DNA of 20,711 nt from Betaproteobacteria bacterium RIFCSPLOWO2_02_FULL_62_17 (GCA_001770355.1 MEQV01000077.1:1-20711), one strand, 5' to 3'. Counted from the first letter of the stretch, positions 1-7,214 are shown. Notes: generated from the sequence alone by a model not told the origin. Made by a program: numbers and translations.

Positions 1-36
1 AAATCCGTCACCCTCGTATAATGTGCCTGTAGCCAT
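1..36 (-). CDS. 5' end of a leftward gene, product unknown (partial)
   Basis: Reading the minus strand, an ATG at 36-34 opens a frame with no stop to the window edge (MATGTLYEGDGF, 12 codons). It is preceded at good spacing by a purine-rich Shine-Dalgarno-like stretch (AAAGGAAAG), and a plausible promoter lies about 50 bp further upstream. Twelve residues are too few to name a family and I do not recognise it. The start site, not the product, is what the sequence supports. It would be transcribed divergently from the HyuB pair. Confidence 0.45.
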   Translation of the reverse strand, partial: MATGTLYEGDGF

Positions 37-467
37 GATTCTTTCCTTTTCGATTTCGCGAGCAATATTGCATCGCACAACGACAAGATAGAGATAATCG
101 ATCAGGTTTTCAAATAATCATTTCTAATGAAGGTGATAGGGTAAGATAATAAGCGGAATTAATTTTGATGCAAAGCAATAATAAAAGTAGGGGTATTTTA
201 TTAAACACAATTAAATCATAATGTTAAGAATTATCCCATTAAGTTAGCCAGCACACACATAATCCTTCTTAAGTCCAGATTTTTATCGCCAGAGGCCCTC
301 GCAACTGGCAGATCCGCGATCGAACCACCCGGCCGGCTGCCGGCATGGCGAGCGACTTCCGCTCAAGAAACGGCGCTGACGGGTATGCGAAAATTCAGCG
401 AGAATTCGCCGCTCTCAGCCCCTGAGTTTTTCCGCATTGCGGCGCCACACCTGGAGAAAAGAAAACA
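37..467. other. AT-rich intergenic region between divergent genes
   Basis: No gene is supported here. Bases from about 60 to 290 are conspicuously AT-rich, with many runs of A and T, while the flanking coding DNA is clearly GC-rich. From about 290 the composition returns to GC-rich. It should hold control elements for both divergent units, but apart from the leftward promoter candidate I found no convincing -35/-10 pair for the rightward HyuB genes and no clear sigma54 -24/-12 pair. Short ORFs here have no ribosome binding site or recognisable protein. Confidence 0.6.
85..113 (-). promoter_or_regulatory. Candidate sigma70 promoter for the left-edge gene
   Basis: On the minus strand, TTGAAA (113-108, 5/6 match to the -35 consensus) is followed after 17 bp by TATCTT (90-85, 4/6 match to -10). 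Transcription would begin near 78, leaving a leader of about 40 nt before the ATG at 36. The AT-rich surroundings raise the chance of fortuitous matches. Confidence 0.35.
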
Positions 468-2234
468 ATGGACACCCGCGTCAAGGAATCCAAACTCGAT
501 CCGGTCACCCTCGAAGTCGTGCGCAATGCGCTGCCGGCGATCTCCAACGAGATGGCGCTCGACCTGCAGCGCACCTCCTACAACATGATGATCTATGAGG
601 TGCGCGACTACTGCACCGCGCTGCTCGATCCCGAGGGCAATCTGATATGCCAGAACGTGGGCGGCGTCTCCCACTTTGTTGCCGATCTGGGCGTGCTCGT
701 CACCGACGGCATGAAGCGCTACGGGCGCGAAGGCTTCAAACCCGGCGATGTGCTGATCACCAACCACCAGGCGGTGGCGGGGCAACACCTCAACAACATC
801 GTCATCTATACGCCGGTGTTCTTCGAGGGCGAACTGTTGATGTTCGCCATGGTGCGCGCGCACTGGATCGACGTGGGCGGCACCAGCACCGGCTTCGGCG
901 CGGGCGCGCACGTGGCCGACCCCTGGCTGGAAGGCCTGCAGCTCGACCAGTTGAAAATTTATCGCGGCGGCGAACTGAACGAGCCGCTGTATCGCATCAT
1001 CAAGGACAACATCCGTTTCCCGGAGAGTTCGCTTGGCGACATGAAATCGCAGATCGCCGCGTGCCGCCTCGGCATGCGCCGCATGGAAGAGATGTTCAAG
1101 AAATACGGCAAGGACACCATTCTTGCCTGCATCCGCCAGATTTACCAGGAAACCGAGCAGAAATGCCGCAACGTGGTCGCGAAGATCAAGGATGGCGTCT
1201 ACGAGGCGGAATCCTTCCTCGACGACGACGGCGTGACCAAGGGTGAGCGCGTGCGCATTCACACCAGGATCACGGTGAAGTCCGGGCACATGATCATCGA
1301 CCTCTCCGGCTGTTCGGGCGAGAGGAAGGCCGGCATCAATTCGCGCACTTACGCGGGCGCGCGAGTCGCCTATAAGGCGCTCACCGGACCGCTCGATCCG
1401 GTCAATGAAGGTTCGTTCTCCGCCTGCGAAGTGATCATTCCCGAGGGCAATATCATGATGGCGCGCTACCCCGCGCCCATGGCCGGCTGGAGCCAGATGC
1501 TGCCCCTGGTGGTCGACACCATCATCAAGGCATTGGCGCCGGCGATGAAGGATCGTACCCCGGCAGCCCACTACGGCCTCTTGGGCGGGGGCGTGGTGTT
1601 CTTCGGCGTGCATCCCAAGACCGGGCGCCGTTTCGTGGTGCAAAGCATTGAAGGCGGCGGCTGGGGCGGCCGGCCGTTCGAGGACGGCGAGTCGGGAACG
1701 GTCACCGTCTGCCAGGGCGACGTGCGCAATGCCTCGATCGAAGGCATCGAAATGAAATGCCCGGTGATCATCCAGGATCGCGCCCTGCGCCAGGATTCGG
1801 GCGGCCCGGGCAAGTTCCGCGGCGGCCTGGGTCTCAATGTCAATGCAAAGAATCTGGTGGAAGGCCGCTGGAACCTGGACAGTCCGCGTCGAATGCAATG
1901 CTTACCCTGGGGCCTGTGGGGCGGACAGGTCGGCGATGCCGAAGAAAAATTCCTCAAACTCGAGGGCGACACGGAGTTCAAGAAGATCGAAGCCAACCGT
2001 TATCCGGTCGCGAAAAACGCGGTGGCCTGGGTGCGCACCGGTTCGGGCGGCGGCTGGGGCGATCCGCTGGATCGCGATCCGGCCATGGTGCAATGGGACG
2101 TTATCGAGGAGCTGGTCTCCGAAAAAGCCGCGCGCGAAGCTTACGGCGTGGTGCTGAATAAAGACCAGTCGATCGACGGCGCGGCGACCGATGCCTTGCG
2201 CGCCAAACTGCGCGCCCAAGCGCGAGCCGCGTAG
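468..2234 (+). CDS. HyuB-type hydantoinase B / acetone carboxylase alpha family protein (copy 1)
   Basis: A 588-residue protein of the hydantoinase_B family, cytoplasmic ATP-dependent enzymes that open cyclic amides (N-methylhydantoin, 5-oxoproline) or carboxylate ketones (acetone, acetophenone). Length suits HyuB. Visible family signatures are the N-terminal DPVTLEVVRNAL, RTSYNMMIYEVRD (35-47), QNVGGVSHFVADLG (62-75), the His-containing NHQAVAGQHLNN (99-110), HWIDVGG (132-138), and the C-terminal glycine-rich GGGWGGRPFEDGESG (396-410) and GSGGGWGDPLDRDP. The ATG at 468 has GGAG about 11 nt upstream. A near-identical-length paralogue starts 11 nt after the stop, so the two are surely co-transcribed. 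These enzymes normally need a HyuA-type (ATP-binding) partner, and none is in view. Family assignment is secure; the substrate is unknown, and a ketone carboxylase, hydantoinase or oxoprolinase role are all possible. Confidence 0.93.
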   Translation: MDTRVKESKLDPVTLEVVRNALPAISNEMALDLQRTSYNMMIYEVRDYCTALLDPEGNLICQNVGGVSHFVADLGVLVTDGMKRYGREGFKPGDVLITNHQAVAGQHLNNIVIYTPVFFEGELLMFAMVRAHWIDVGGTSTGFGAGAHVADPWLEGLQLDQLKIYRGGELNEPLYRIIKDNIRFPESSLGDMKSQIAACRLGMRRMEEMFKKYGKDTILACIRQIYQETEQKCRNVVAKIKDGVYEAESFLDDDGVTKGERVRIHTRITVKSGHMIIDLSGCSGERKAGINSRTYAGARVAYKALTGPLDPVNEGSFSACEVIIPEGNIMMARYPAPMAGWSQMLPLVVDTIIKALAPAMKDRTPAAHYGLLGGGVVFFGVHPKTGRRFVVQSIEGGGWGGRPFEDGESGTVTVCQGDVRNASIEGIEMKCPVIIQDRALRQDSGGPGKFRGGLGLNVNAKNLVEGRWNLDSPRRMQCLPWGLWGGQVGDAEEKFLKLEGDTEFKKIEANRYPVAKNAVAWVRTGSGGGWGDPLDRDPAMVQWDVIEELVSEKAAREAYGVVLNKDQSIDGAATDALRAKLRAQARAA

Positions 2235-2245
2235 AAAAGCATTTC

Positions 2246-4012
2246 ATGGACGCTCGCGTCAAGAATTCCAGGCTCGACCCGGTCACGCTCGAGGTCATCC
2301 GCAACGCGCTGCCGGCGATCTCCACCGAGATGGCCGCCGATCTGCAGCGCACCTCCTACAACATGATGATCTACGAGGTGCGCGACTTCTGCACCGCGGT
2401 GCTCACCGCCGACGGAGAACTCGTCAGCCAGAACGTGGGCGGCGTGTCGCACTTCGTGGCCGACCTCGGCGTGCTGATCGTCGACGGCGTGAAGCGCTAC
2501 GGCAAGAAAGGCTTTCACCCGGATGACGTCATCATCACCAACCACCAGGCGGTGGCCGGGCAGCACCTCAACAACATCGTCATCTACGTGCCGTTCTTCT
2601 TCGACGGCGAGCTGCAGATGTTCACCATGGTGCGCGCGCACTGGATCGATGTCGGGGGCTCCTCCACCGGCTTCGGCGCCGGCGCGCACGTGGGTGACCC
2701 ATGGCTCGAAGGCCTGCAGCTCGACCAGTTGAAAATCTACGACAAGGGCGAGCTCGATGACACGCTCTATCGCGTCATCAAGGACAACATCCGCTTTCCG
2801 GAGAGTTCGCTCGGCGATCTGAAATCGCAGGTCGCCGCCTGCAAGCTGGCGGTGCGGCGCCTGGAGGAACTGTTCACCAAATACGGCCGCGAGACGGTGC
2901 TCGCCGCGACCCGACAGATTTTCGACGAGACCGAACAAAAGTGTCGGAATGTCATCGCGCAGATGCCCGACGGCGAATACGAGGCCGAGTCCTTTCTCGA
3001 TGACGACGGCATCAAAAAGGGCGACAAGCTCAGGATCCACGCGCGCGTGGTGGTCAAAAAAGGCCACATGACCATCGACCTCTCGGGCTGCTCCGCCGAG
3101 CGTCCGGTGGGCATCAATGCGCGCACCCACGCGGGACCGCGCATCGCCTACAAGGCGCTCACCGGTCCGCACGATCCGGTCAATGAGGGATCGTTCCGTG
3201 CCCTGGACTCCGTCATCCCCGAAGGCAATATCATGATGGCGCGCTACCCGATGCCGATGTCGGGCTGGAGCACCTGCATTCCGCTGACGGTGGACACCGT
3301 CATCAAGGCACTCGCGCCGGCGATGCGCGACACCATCCCCGCGGCGCATCACGGCGTGCTCGGCGGCACGGTGTTTTTCGGCATGGACCCAAAAACCCAT
3401 CGCCGTTTCGTGCTGCAGACCATCGAAGGCGGCGGCTGGGGCGGACGGCCTTATGAAGACGGCGAATCGGGCACCGTCACCGTCTGCCAGGGCGATGTGC
3501 GCAACGGTTCCATCGAAGGCATCGAGCTGAAGTGCCCGCTGATGGTCGAATCGCGCGGCCTGCGGCAGGATTCCGCCGGTGCCGGAAAATTCCGCGGCGG
3601 CCTGGCCATCAACCTGCGCGTGCGCAATTTTGTGGAAGGCCGCTGGAATCTGCGCCGTCCGCGCCGCGCCGGCTGCCCGCCCTGGGGCCTGTGGGGCGGC
3701 ACCTCCGGCGAACCCGGCGATTACCAGGTGAAGCGCCCCGGCGAGAGCGACTACCAGCCGGTGGATGCGGTGCGCTATCTGGTGCCCGAGCAGACCCAGG
3801 TCATCGCGCGCACCAGCGGCGGCGGCGGCTGGGGCGATCCGCTTGACCGCGATCCTGCCAAGGTGTCGTGGGACGTGATCGAGGAACTGGTTTCCGAAAA
3901 ATTCGCGCGCGAGCAATATGGCGTGGTGCTCAAAGCGGACAAGAGCAGCGACGAACCCGCCACCACGGCGCTGCGTAAGAAACTCAGGTCGGAGCGCAAG
4001 GCCGCGGTCTGA
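2246..4012 (+). CDS. HyuB-type hydantoinase B / acetone carboxylase alpha family protein (copy 2)
   Basis: Paralogue of the preceding gene, also 588 residues and aligned to it without gaps for at least the first 360 residues. By hand count about 80% of the first 110 positions are identical, with the rest similar by eye. It keeps the same blocks: RTSYNMMIYEVRD, QNVGGVSHFVADLG, NHQAVAGQHLNN, HWIDVGG, GGGWGGRPYEDGESG and a C-terminal GGGGWGDPLDRDP. Divergence is greatest at the C-terminus (after about residue 450), which would suit different partners or substrates. The start ATG lies 11 nt after the upstream stop with only a weak A-rich ribosome site, suggesting translational coupling. The arrangement is a tandem duplication. 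Either the two form a heteromer or they serve related substrates; the sequence does not say which. Confidence 0.93.
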   Translation: MDARVKNSRLDPVTLEVIRNALPAISTEMAADLQRTSYNMMIYEVRDFCTAVLTADGELVSQNVGGVSHFVADLGVLIVDGVKRYGKKGFHPDDVIITNHQAVAGQHLNNIVIYVPFFFDGELQMFTMVRAHWIDVGGSSTGFGAGAHVGDPWLEGLQLDQLKIYDKGELDDTLYRVIKDNIRFPESSLGDLKSQVAACKLAVRRLEELFTKYGRETVLAATRQIFDETEQKCRNVIAQMPDGEYEAESFLDDDGIKKGDKLRIHARVVVKKGHMTIDLSGCSAERPVGINARTHAGPRIAYKALTGPHDPVNEGSFRALDSVIPEGNIMMARYPMPMSGWSTCIPLTVDTVIKALAPAMRDTIPAAHHGVLGGTVFFGMDPKTHRRFVLQTIEGGGWGGRPYEDGESGTVTVCQGDVRNGSIEGIELKCPLMVESRGLRQDSAGAGKFRGGLAINLRVRNFVEGRWNLRRPRRAGCPPWGLWGGTSGEPGDYQVKRPGESDYQPVDAVRYLVPEQTQVIARTSGGGGWGDPLDRDPAKVSWDVIEELVSEKFAREQYGVVLKADKSSDEPATTALRKKLRSERKAAV

Positions 4013-4034
4013 GCAAGCTTCTCGAAAGGCAGAT

Positions 4035-4154
4035 ATGCGGATTGCAGCCAAGCTGGCTATCGCACTGCTCAGCGCGCTGACTGGCGTTTCCATCGCCTCG
4101 GCGCAGACCTTCGATGAGGCATCAAGCCAAAGTAAGCGGTGCACCGCATCATAG
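4035..4154 (+). pseudogene. Truncated periplasmic-protein gene: signal peptide only
   Basis: An ATG at 4035 with AAAGG just upstream follows the second HyuB gene by 22 nt. It encodes 39 residues starting MRIAAKLAIALLSALTG and continuing VSIASAQTF, a textbook Sec signal peptide: basic n-region, alanine/leucine core, and an A-S-A cleavage site before Q. After about ten more residues (DEASSQSKRCTAS) the frame stops. The intact start and leader with a missing body indicate the 3' part of a secreted-protein gene was lost, probably a binding protein of the operon. The break falls near 4110-4135, exactly where the accessory block begins. A functional 39-residue secreted peptide cannot be excluded but is less likely. 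Confidence 0.6.
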
Positions 4155-4301
4155 TTGTCAAGCCTGACCGGCAGCAAGGCTCGGTAAGGCCTGAGAGCAG
4201 GGTTCAGCTGCGCTGGGGATCAACGGGCAGGAACAAGCGGTCCACGGAAACCGGCGGTGTGCTGGTTGGAGCAATGTTTTGCTTCGAAGACGACCGGTCT
4301 T

Positions 4302-5219
4302 TTAGCTTGTTCCACAGCACCTCTTGTATTTTTTACCCGACCCGCAGGGGCAAGAATCGTTGCGGCCTGCCTTGGGTGGCAGCGCCGGTGGCGTCGCTAC
4401 GATCCGTGCGCCGATACTTTTCATAATGGGATAGCGGCGCGCGAAGCGCCCAAGGTGGTTCGGGTGCCGCTTCTGGAACGCAGTCCAAAGCTGATCCAGC
4501 CGATCACGCCTGTTCTTGTTTGCTTGAATCTCGATCTCGCCAGACAGCTTCACTGTGACATGACCTGATGAGGGCGCTCCTCGCGGCTTTAGCGTGTTGA
4601 AGAGGATAGAGACCTCTCCACACTCGCAGTCAGGCACTGGGCAGTACATCTCGGCGGCCTCGTAGAGCCGGCCCTCGAATACGTAGCAATCCTGTCGGAC
4701 GCCCGTACATACATCATCCCACGCCAACATATCACCGCGTTGCCAGCCTCTTATCTTGATCTCCTTGGCAAGAAGTACTTGCTGCTCCGGGTCTGGCCAG
4801 CCCTTACCGCGATACCAAAGTTTCCCAATTGACTCGAGCAGATCGCCGTCGATACGCGACGCAATGCCCGCAATACGCGGATGCGCGCCTAAATCCAAGG
4901 GTTCGTCGCCGATTGGCGCAAAGATCTCGAGCGTGTCGATATCGATGTGGAATGCGATAAGGCCGTCAAGCGACGCGGCTACCCGGGAATAGTTGGCTGC
5001 GGCATTCCAGGCATCGCGAACGGCGGCCCCGCGCTCTAGCAACAGTTCTCGCCCGTCATGTGCTGCGAGTATCAGGGCGGATCGGCATGAGCATTTCGGC
5101 TTCGGGCATGTATGCACCCATATCCAAGCAGGCGCCGCGCCGGCCAGTTCGAAGACACCATCATCCGGAGCGAGTCGCACCTTCTCTGCGGCGGGCGAAT
5201 CGTTCTTGCCGTGTTTCAC
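4302..5219 (-). CDS. SEC-C motif protein with two further cysteine clusters
   Basis: The C-terminus (residues about 286-303) carries a SEC-C zinc-binding motif, NDSCPCGSGKKYKRCCG, as found at the end of SecA and many uncharacterised proteins. I place the start at GTG 5219, 8 nt after the stop of the upstream DUF2442 gene; the frame stays open further upstream, but those residues would lie entirely inside DUF2442 and look unlike protein. From that start the product is 305 residues. Two more zinc-knuckle-like clusters of the form CPxPxCxC are visible: TCPKPKCSC (residues 37-45) and YCPVPDCEC (192-200), so eight or more cysteines may bind metal. No transmembrane segment or signal peptide. It is the last gene of a leftward trio with DUF4160 and DUF2442. 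Function unknown; SEC-C domains are adaptors for protein or ribosome contact in SecA, and this protein may be an accessory of a toxin-antitoxin-like pair. Confidence 0.8.
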   Translation of the reverse strand: MKHGKNDSPAAEKVRLAPDDGVFELAGAAPAWIWVHTCPKPKCSCRSALILAAHDGRELLLERGAAVRDAWNAAANYSRVAASLDGLIAFHIDIDTLEIFAPIGDEPLDLGAHPRIAGIASRIDGDLLESIGKLWYRGKGWPDPEQQVLLAKEIKIRGWQRGDMLAWDDVCTGVRQDCYVFEGRLYEAAEMYCPVPDCECGEVSILFNTLKPRGAPSSGHVTVKLSGEIEIQANKNRRDRLDQLWTAFQKRHPNHLGRFARRYPIMKSIGARIVATPPALPPKAGRNDSCPCGSGKKYKRCCGTS

Positions 5220-5227
5220 TGTTCGCC

Positions 5228-5494
5228 CTACGCCGTCTGCCTGCGAGGACGGGCTGGAATACCGTGCAGCATCCCGGCCGCGCTGATGTCCTCGTCGATT
5301 TCCGGCCAATGCACACCCTGTCCGGAACCGATTATTTCGAATCGCTGGCGTTGCTCTGGCGTGGCATTCAAGAGGCGCCAAGACCATGCAAGCGGAACGC
5401 TGATGGTGCGTGCGTCGGCCAGACAGGCGGTAATCGCTTCGTCATCCACGCGCAAGGACACGATTCGGGGTTCGCTATTCGCCGCAGTGTTCAT
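5228..5494 (-). CDS. DUF2442 domain protein
   Basis: An 88-residue protein with the DUF2442 pattern: a beta-rich N-terminal part (IVSLRVDDEAITACLADARTI), then VPLAWSWRLLNATPEQR, then GSGQGVHWPEIDEDISAAGML. I choose the ATG at 5494 (MNTAANSEP) because it matches the usual family start. An ATG 48 nt further upstream would add residues coded inside the DUF4160 gene. With this start it overlaps the end of the DUF4160 gene by 20 nt, which implies coupled translation. DUF2442 and DUF4160 genes are recurrent neighbours in bacteria and the pair has the size and layout of a toxin-antitoxin module; I know of no firm biochemical role. Complete and undamaged. Confidence 0.8.
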   Translation of the reverse strand: MNTAANSEPRIVSLRVDDEAITACLADARTISVPLAWSWRLLNATPEQRQRFEIIGSGQGVHWPEIDEDISAAGMLHGIPARPRRQTA

Positions 5495-5714
5495 CCCATG
5501 CCACCAAAAGAAGCTCCCGATTCTCTTTGACAACCCTGGCAATTCTATTCAACTCGTGCGCCTGAAATCCATCGTTCGCCGCGTGAGCGACGGGATCAAG
5601 CCAGAACTTGCATGTCATGCGTTCGCGCCGCACGTGCACGTGCTTCGGTTCGTCGCAATCGAAGCTGTAGAAAAACAACCTATACGGGCCCGGAATTCCT
5701 CTAACAGTGGGCAT
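5475..5714 (-). CDS. DUF4160 domain protein
   Basis: A 79-residue protein spanning the whole DUF4160 family length: MPTVRGIPGPYRLFFYSFDC at the N-terminus, the conserved PKHVHV with its two histidines, FWLDPVAHAANDGF, then a C-terminal helix (ELNRIARVVKENRELLLVAWDEH). It is the first gene of the leftward trio, with a perfect TATAAT box about 36 nt upstream and only a weak ribosome binding site. DUF4160 is paired with DUF2442 in many genomes in a toxin-antitoxin-like arrangement. Which partner would be the toxin is not evident, and mechanism is unknown. Confidence 0.8.
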   Translation of the reverse strand: MPTVRGIPGPYRLFFYSFDCDEPKHVHVRRERMTCKFWLDPVAHAANDGFQAHELNRIARVVKENRELLLVAWDEHCGE

Positions 5715-5749
5715 ACCGTAACCGAGGAAGTTGCGTTTCTGCCCGGCAA

Positions 5750-5778
5750 ATTATACGCCGCTGCCACATCGTTCGAAT
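5750..5778 (-). promoter_or_regulatory. Candidate promoter of the DUF4160-DUF2442-SEC-C unit
   Basis: On the minus strand a perfect -10 hexamer TATAAT (5755-5750) sits about 36 nt before the DUF4160 start codon. The -35 position at 17 bp spacing is TTCGAA, a poor match, so the promoter may be weak or activator-dependent. Confidence 0.4.
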
Positions 5779-5997
5779 CCGTTCTCGATACATGATTATC
5801 TATTCATGAAAAACGCAGGGACAAGCAGACCGTTGACGAGCGCGGCTGAACACCAGCGAATCTACGGTGCAGAATTGGGAGACTGGTGCCAAACGTCCAA
5901 GCGGCATGGCGCTCAAATTTCTCTCCGTGATAAGAAAATACCGGCTTGATGTGTTGGTGTGAATGGATCACTCGATCCACCCACGCATAGATTTTAG

Positions 5998-6019
5998 GCC
6001 GTAAAACCCACAATACGGC
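5998..6019. promoter_or_regulatory. Palindromic operator-like element A upstream of fic
   Basis: Arms GCCGTA (5998-6003) and TACGGC (6014-6019) form a perfect 6-bp inverted repeat separated by 10 bp, and the right arm is followed by TCA. A second, related element lies 43 bp downstream over the Fic start codon. The repetition of one palindrome next to a gene whose product has a C-terminal winged helix suggests a self-binding operator. Confidence 0.5.
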
Positions 6020-6038
6020 TCACCATTATCATAAAATT

Positions 6039-6065
6039 GAGCCGTAAAAGCGTAAAATGCGGCTC
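6039..6065. promoter_or_regulatory. Palindromic operator-like element B overlapping the fic start
   Basis: Arms GAGCCGTA (6039-6046) and TGCGGCTC (6058-6065) match as an inverted repeat with one mismatch and an 11-bp spacer, using the same half-site as element A. Within the spacer CGTAAAA occurs twice in direct orientation (6043-6049, 6051-6057). The right arm covers the first possible ATG (6057) and abuts the second (6066), so a bound protein would block transcription or initiation directly. Confidence 0.5.
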
Positions 6066-7214
6066 ATGGACCCTACGCCACCCTACATCTGGGCTAAGCC
6101 CGGCTGGCCGGTTTTGACTTTCCGCCAGGAGGCACTGACCGGGCCGCTCAGCCGCGCGCGTTTTGCACAAGGCACGGTCCTGGGACTGGCGCATGCGCTC
6201 GGCCTGGAACACCATGCCGAGATACTTCAAGACATCTGGGTTGCAGAGGCCATGGGGACCGCGGGCATCGAGGGCGAAAAGCTGGACCTCGAAGCGGTGC
6301 GTTCATCGGTGCTGCGCAAAATGGGCTTCGGAAAACCGGGGACGTCGCCGCGCCACGTCGACGGCCTGGTGGACGTGATGGACGATGCGACGCGCAACTT
6401 CGACAGTAAGCTGACGCACGCGCGACTATGCCACTGGCAGGCGGCCCTGTTTGCGGGCGGGCGTTCCGGGCTGGCGCGCATCGAGGTGGGCAAATATCGC
6501 ACTCACGCTGAGCCGATGCAGATCGTCAGCGGACGGCCAGGCAAGGTAAAGGTGCATTACACCGCGCCACCTTCCGTGCGTGTGCGCACGGAGATGACCC
6601 GATTTTTGGCGTGGTTTCGCGACAGCGCGCCAGGCGGCAAGATCAGCATCGACGGTCTGGTTCGCGCGGCCATTGCACATCTGTGGTTCGAAATCATCCA
6701 CCCGTTCGAAGACGGCAACGGCCGCATCGGCCGGGCACTATGCGACATGGCGCTGGCGCAGGACGCGAATGCGCCTTCCCGGATAGTCAGCCTGTCGCGT
6801 CAGTTGCACGAAAACCGCTCGCAATATTACGAGCAACTCAACGCGGCTGAGCGCGGCGGACTCGACGTAACCGATTGGGCCGTCTGGTTTGCGGACCAGT
6901 TTGAAGAGGCCTGCAAAAAATCCGCTGCCATTATCCGTGCGGCGGTGGACAAAGGGCATTTCTGGCGGGCCGCGCCGGAAATGAACGAGCGCCAGAAGAA
7001 GGTAGTGCAGAAATTGCTCGACGCCGGACCGGGCGGATTCGAGGGCGGGATGAGCGCCGAGAAATACGTCAACCTCACCGGCGCCTCGAAAGCGACCGCG
7101 ACACGGGATCTTTCAGACTTGAGCGAAAAAGGTGTTCTGGAAATTGCCGGCCAGGGACGCGGGACGCGCTATTGGATCGCGGGCAAGGTCGGGGCGCATA
7201 AGGGGGACGCGTAG
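6066..7214 (+). CDS. Fic family protein: DUF4172 - Fic - winged helix
   Basis: A Fic protein, a family that transfers AMP (or related groups) from nucleotides onto target hydroxyls. Numbering from the in-frame ATG at 6057, the N-terminal DUF4172-like part begins YIWAKPGWP and contains the inhibitory helix motif TAGIEG (68-73, class [S/T]xxxE[G/N]), so it is a class II Fic with a built-in brake. The catalytic motif HPFEDGNGRIGR (215-226) is fully canonical. The C-terminal 310-375 region (ERQKKVVQKLLD, then SAEKYVNLTGASKATATRDL) is a winged helix-turn-helix ending in RGTRYWI. I prefer the ATG at 6066 because family members start just before the YIW motif; the ATG at 6057 would add three residues. 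Neither has a Shine-Dalgarno sequence, so the mRNA may be leaderless. Intact catalytic residues argue for an active enzyme; the target is unknown. Confidence 0.92.
   Translation: MDPTPPYIWAKPGWPVLTFRQEALTGPLSRARFAQGTVLGLAHALGLEHHAEILQDIWVAEAMGTAGIEGEKLDLEAVRSSVLRKMGFGKPGTSPRHVDGLVDVMDDATRNFDSKLTHARLCHWQAALFAGGRSGLARIEVGKYRTHAEPMQIVSGRPGKVKVHYTAPPSVRVRTEMTRFLAWFRDSAPGGKISIDGLVRAAIAHLWFEIIHPFEDGNGRIGRALCDMALAQDANAPSRIVSLSRQLHENRSQYYEQLNAAERGGLDVTDWAVWFADQFEEACKKSAAIIRAAVDKGHFWRAAPEMNERQKKVVQKLLDAGPGGFEGGMSAEKYVNLTGASKATATRDLSDLSEKGVLEIAGQGRGTRYWIAGKVGAHKGDA

Larger units (their letters stand above)
5715..6056. other. Divergent intergenic region between DUF4160 and Fic genes
   Basis: About 340 bp with no supported gene. 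Its left end carries the leftward TATAAT box and its right end the operator-like palindromes of the Fic gene. In between, an 18-bp imperfect palindrome with arms CATGA and TCATG (5791-5808) is the only other structure I see. Short frames on both strands (for example 5804-6013 minus) lack ribosome sites and recognisable protein. Confidence 0.55.

Noticed and set aside
363..1898. Long open frame antisense to the first HyuB gene
   Set aside because: His/Ala/Arg-rich shadow typical of the antisense frame of GC-rich genes; no family likeness or ribosome site, and the sense gene is well conserved.
2141..4177. 678-codon open frame antisense to the second HyuB gene
   Set aside because: Same kind of shadow; its composition mirrors the antisense frame of copy 1, as expected from paralogous sense genes.
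4287..4301. AAGAC/GTCTT hairpin just after the SEC-C gene
   Set aside because: Only a 5-bp stem and no T-run in the direction of the gene; not a convincing terminator.
5771..5780. GTTCGAATCC, resembling a tRNA T-loop and a possible island attachment remnant
   Set aside because: The flanks do not pair as a T-stem, no acceptor or anticodon arms fit around it, and I found no matching direct repeat at the other end of the block.
5804..6013. 69-codon leftward ORF in the DUF4160/fic intergenic region
   Set aside because: No ribosome site, no recognisable protein, and it runs through the operator-like palindrome.
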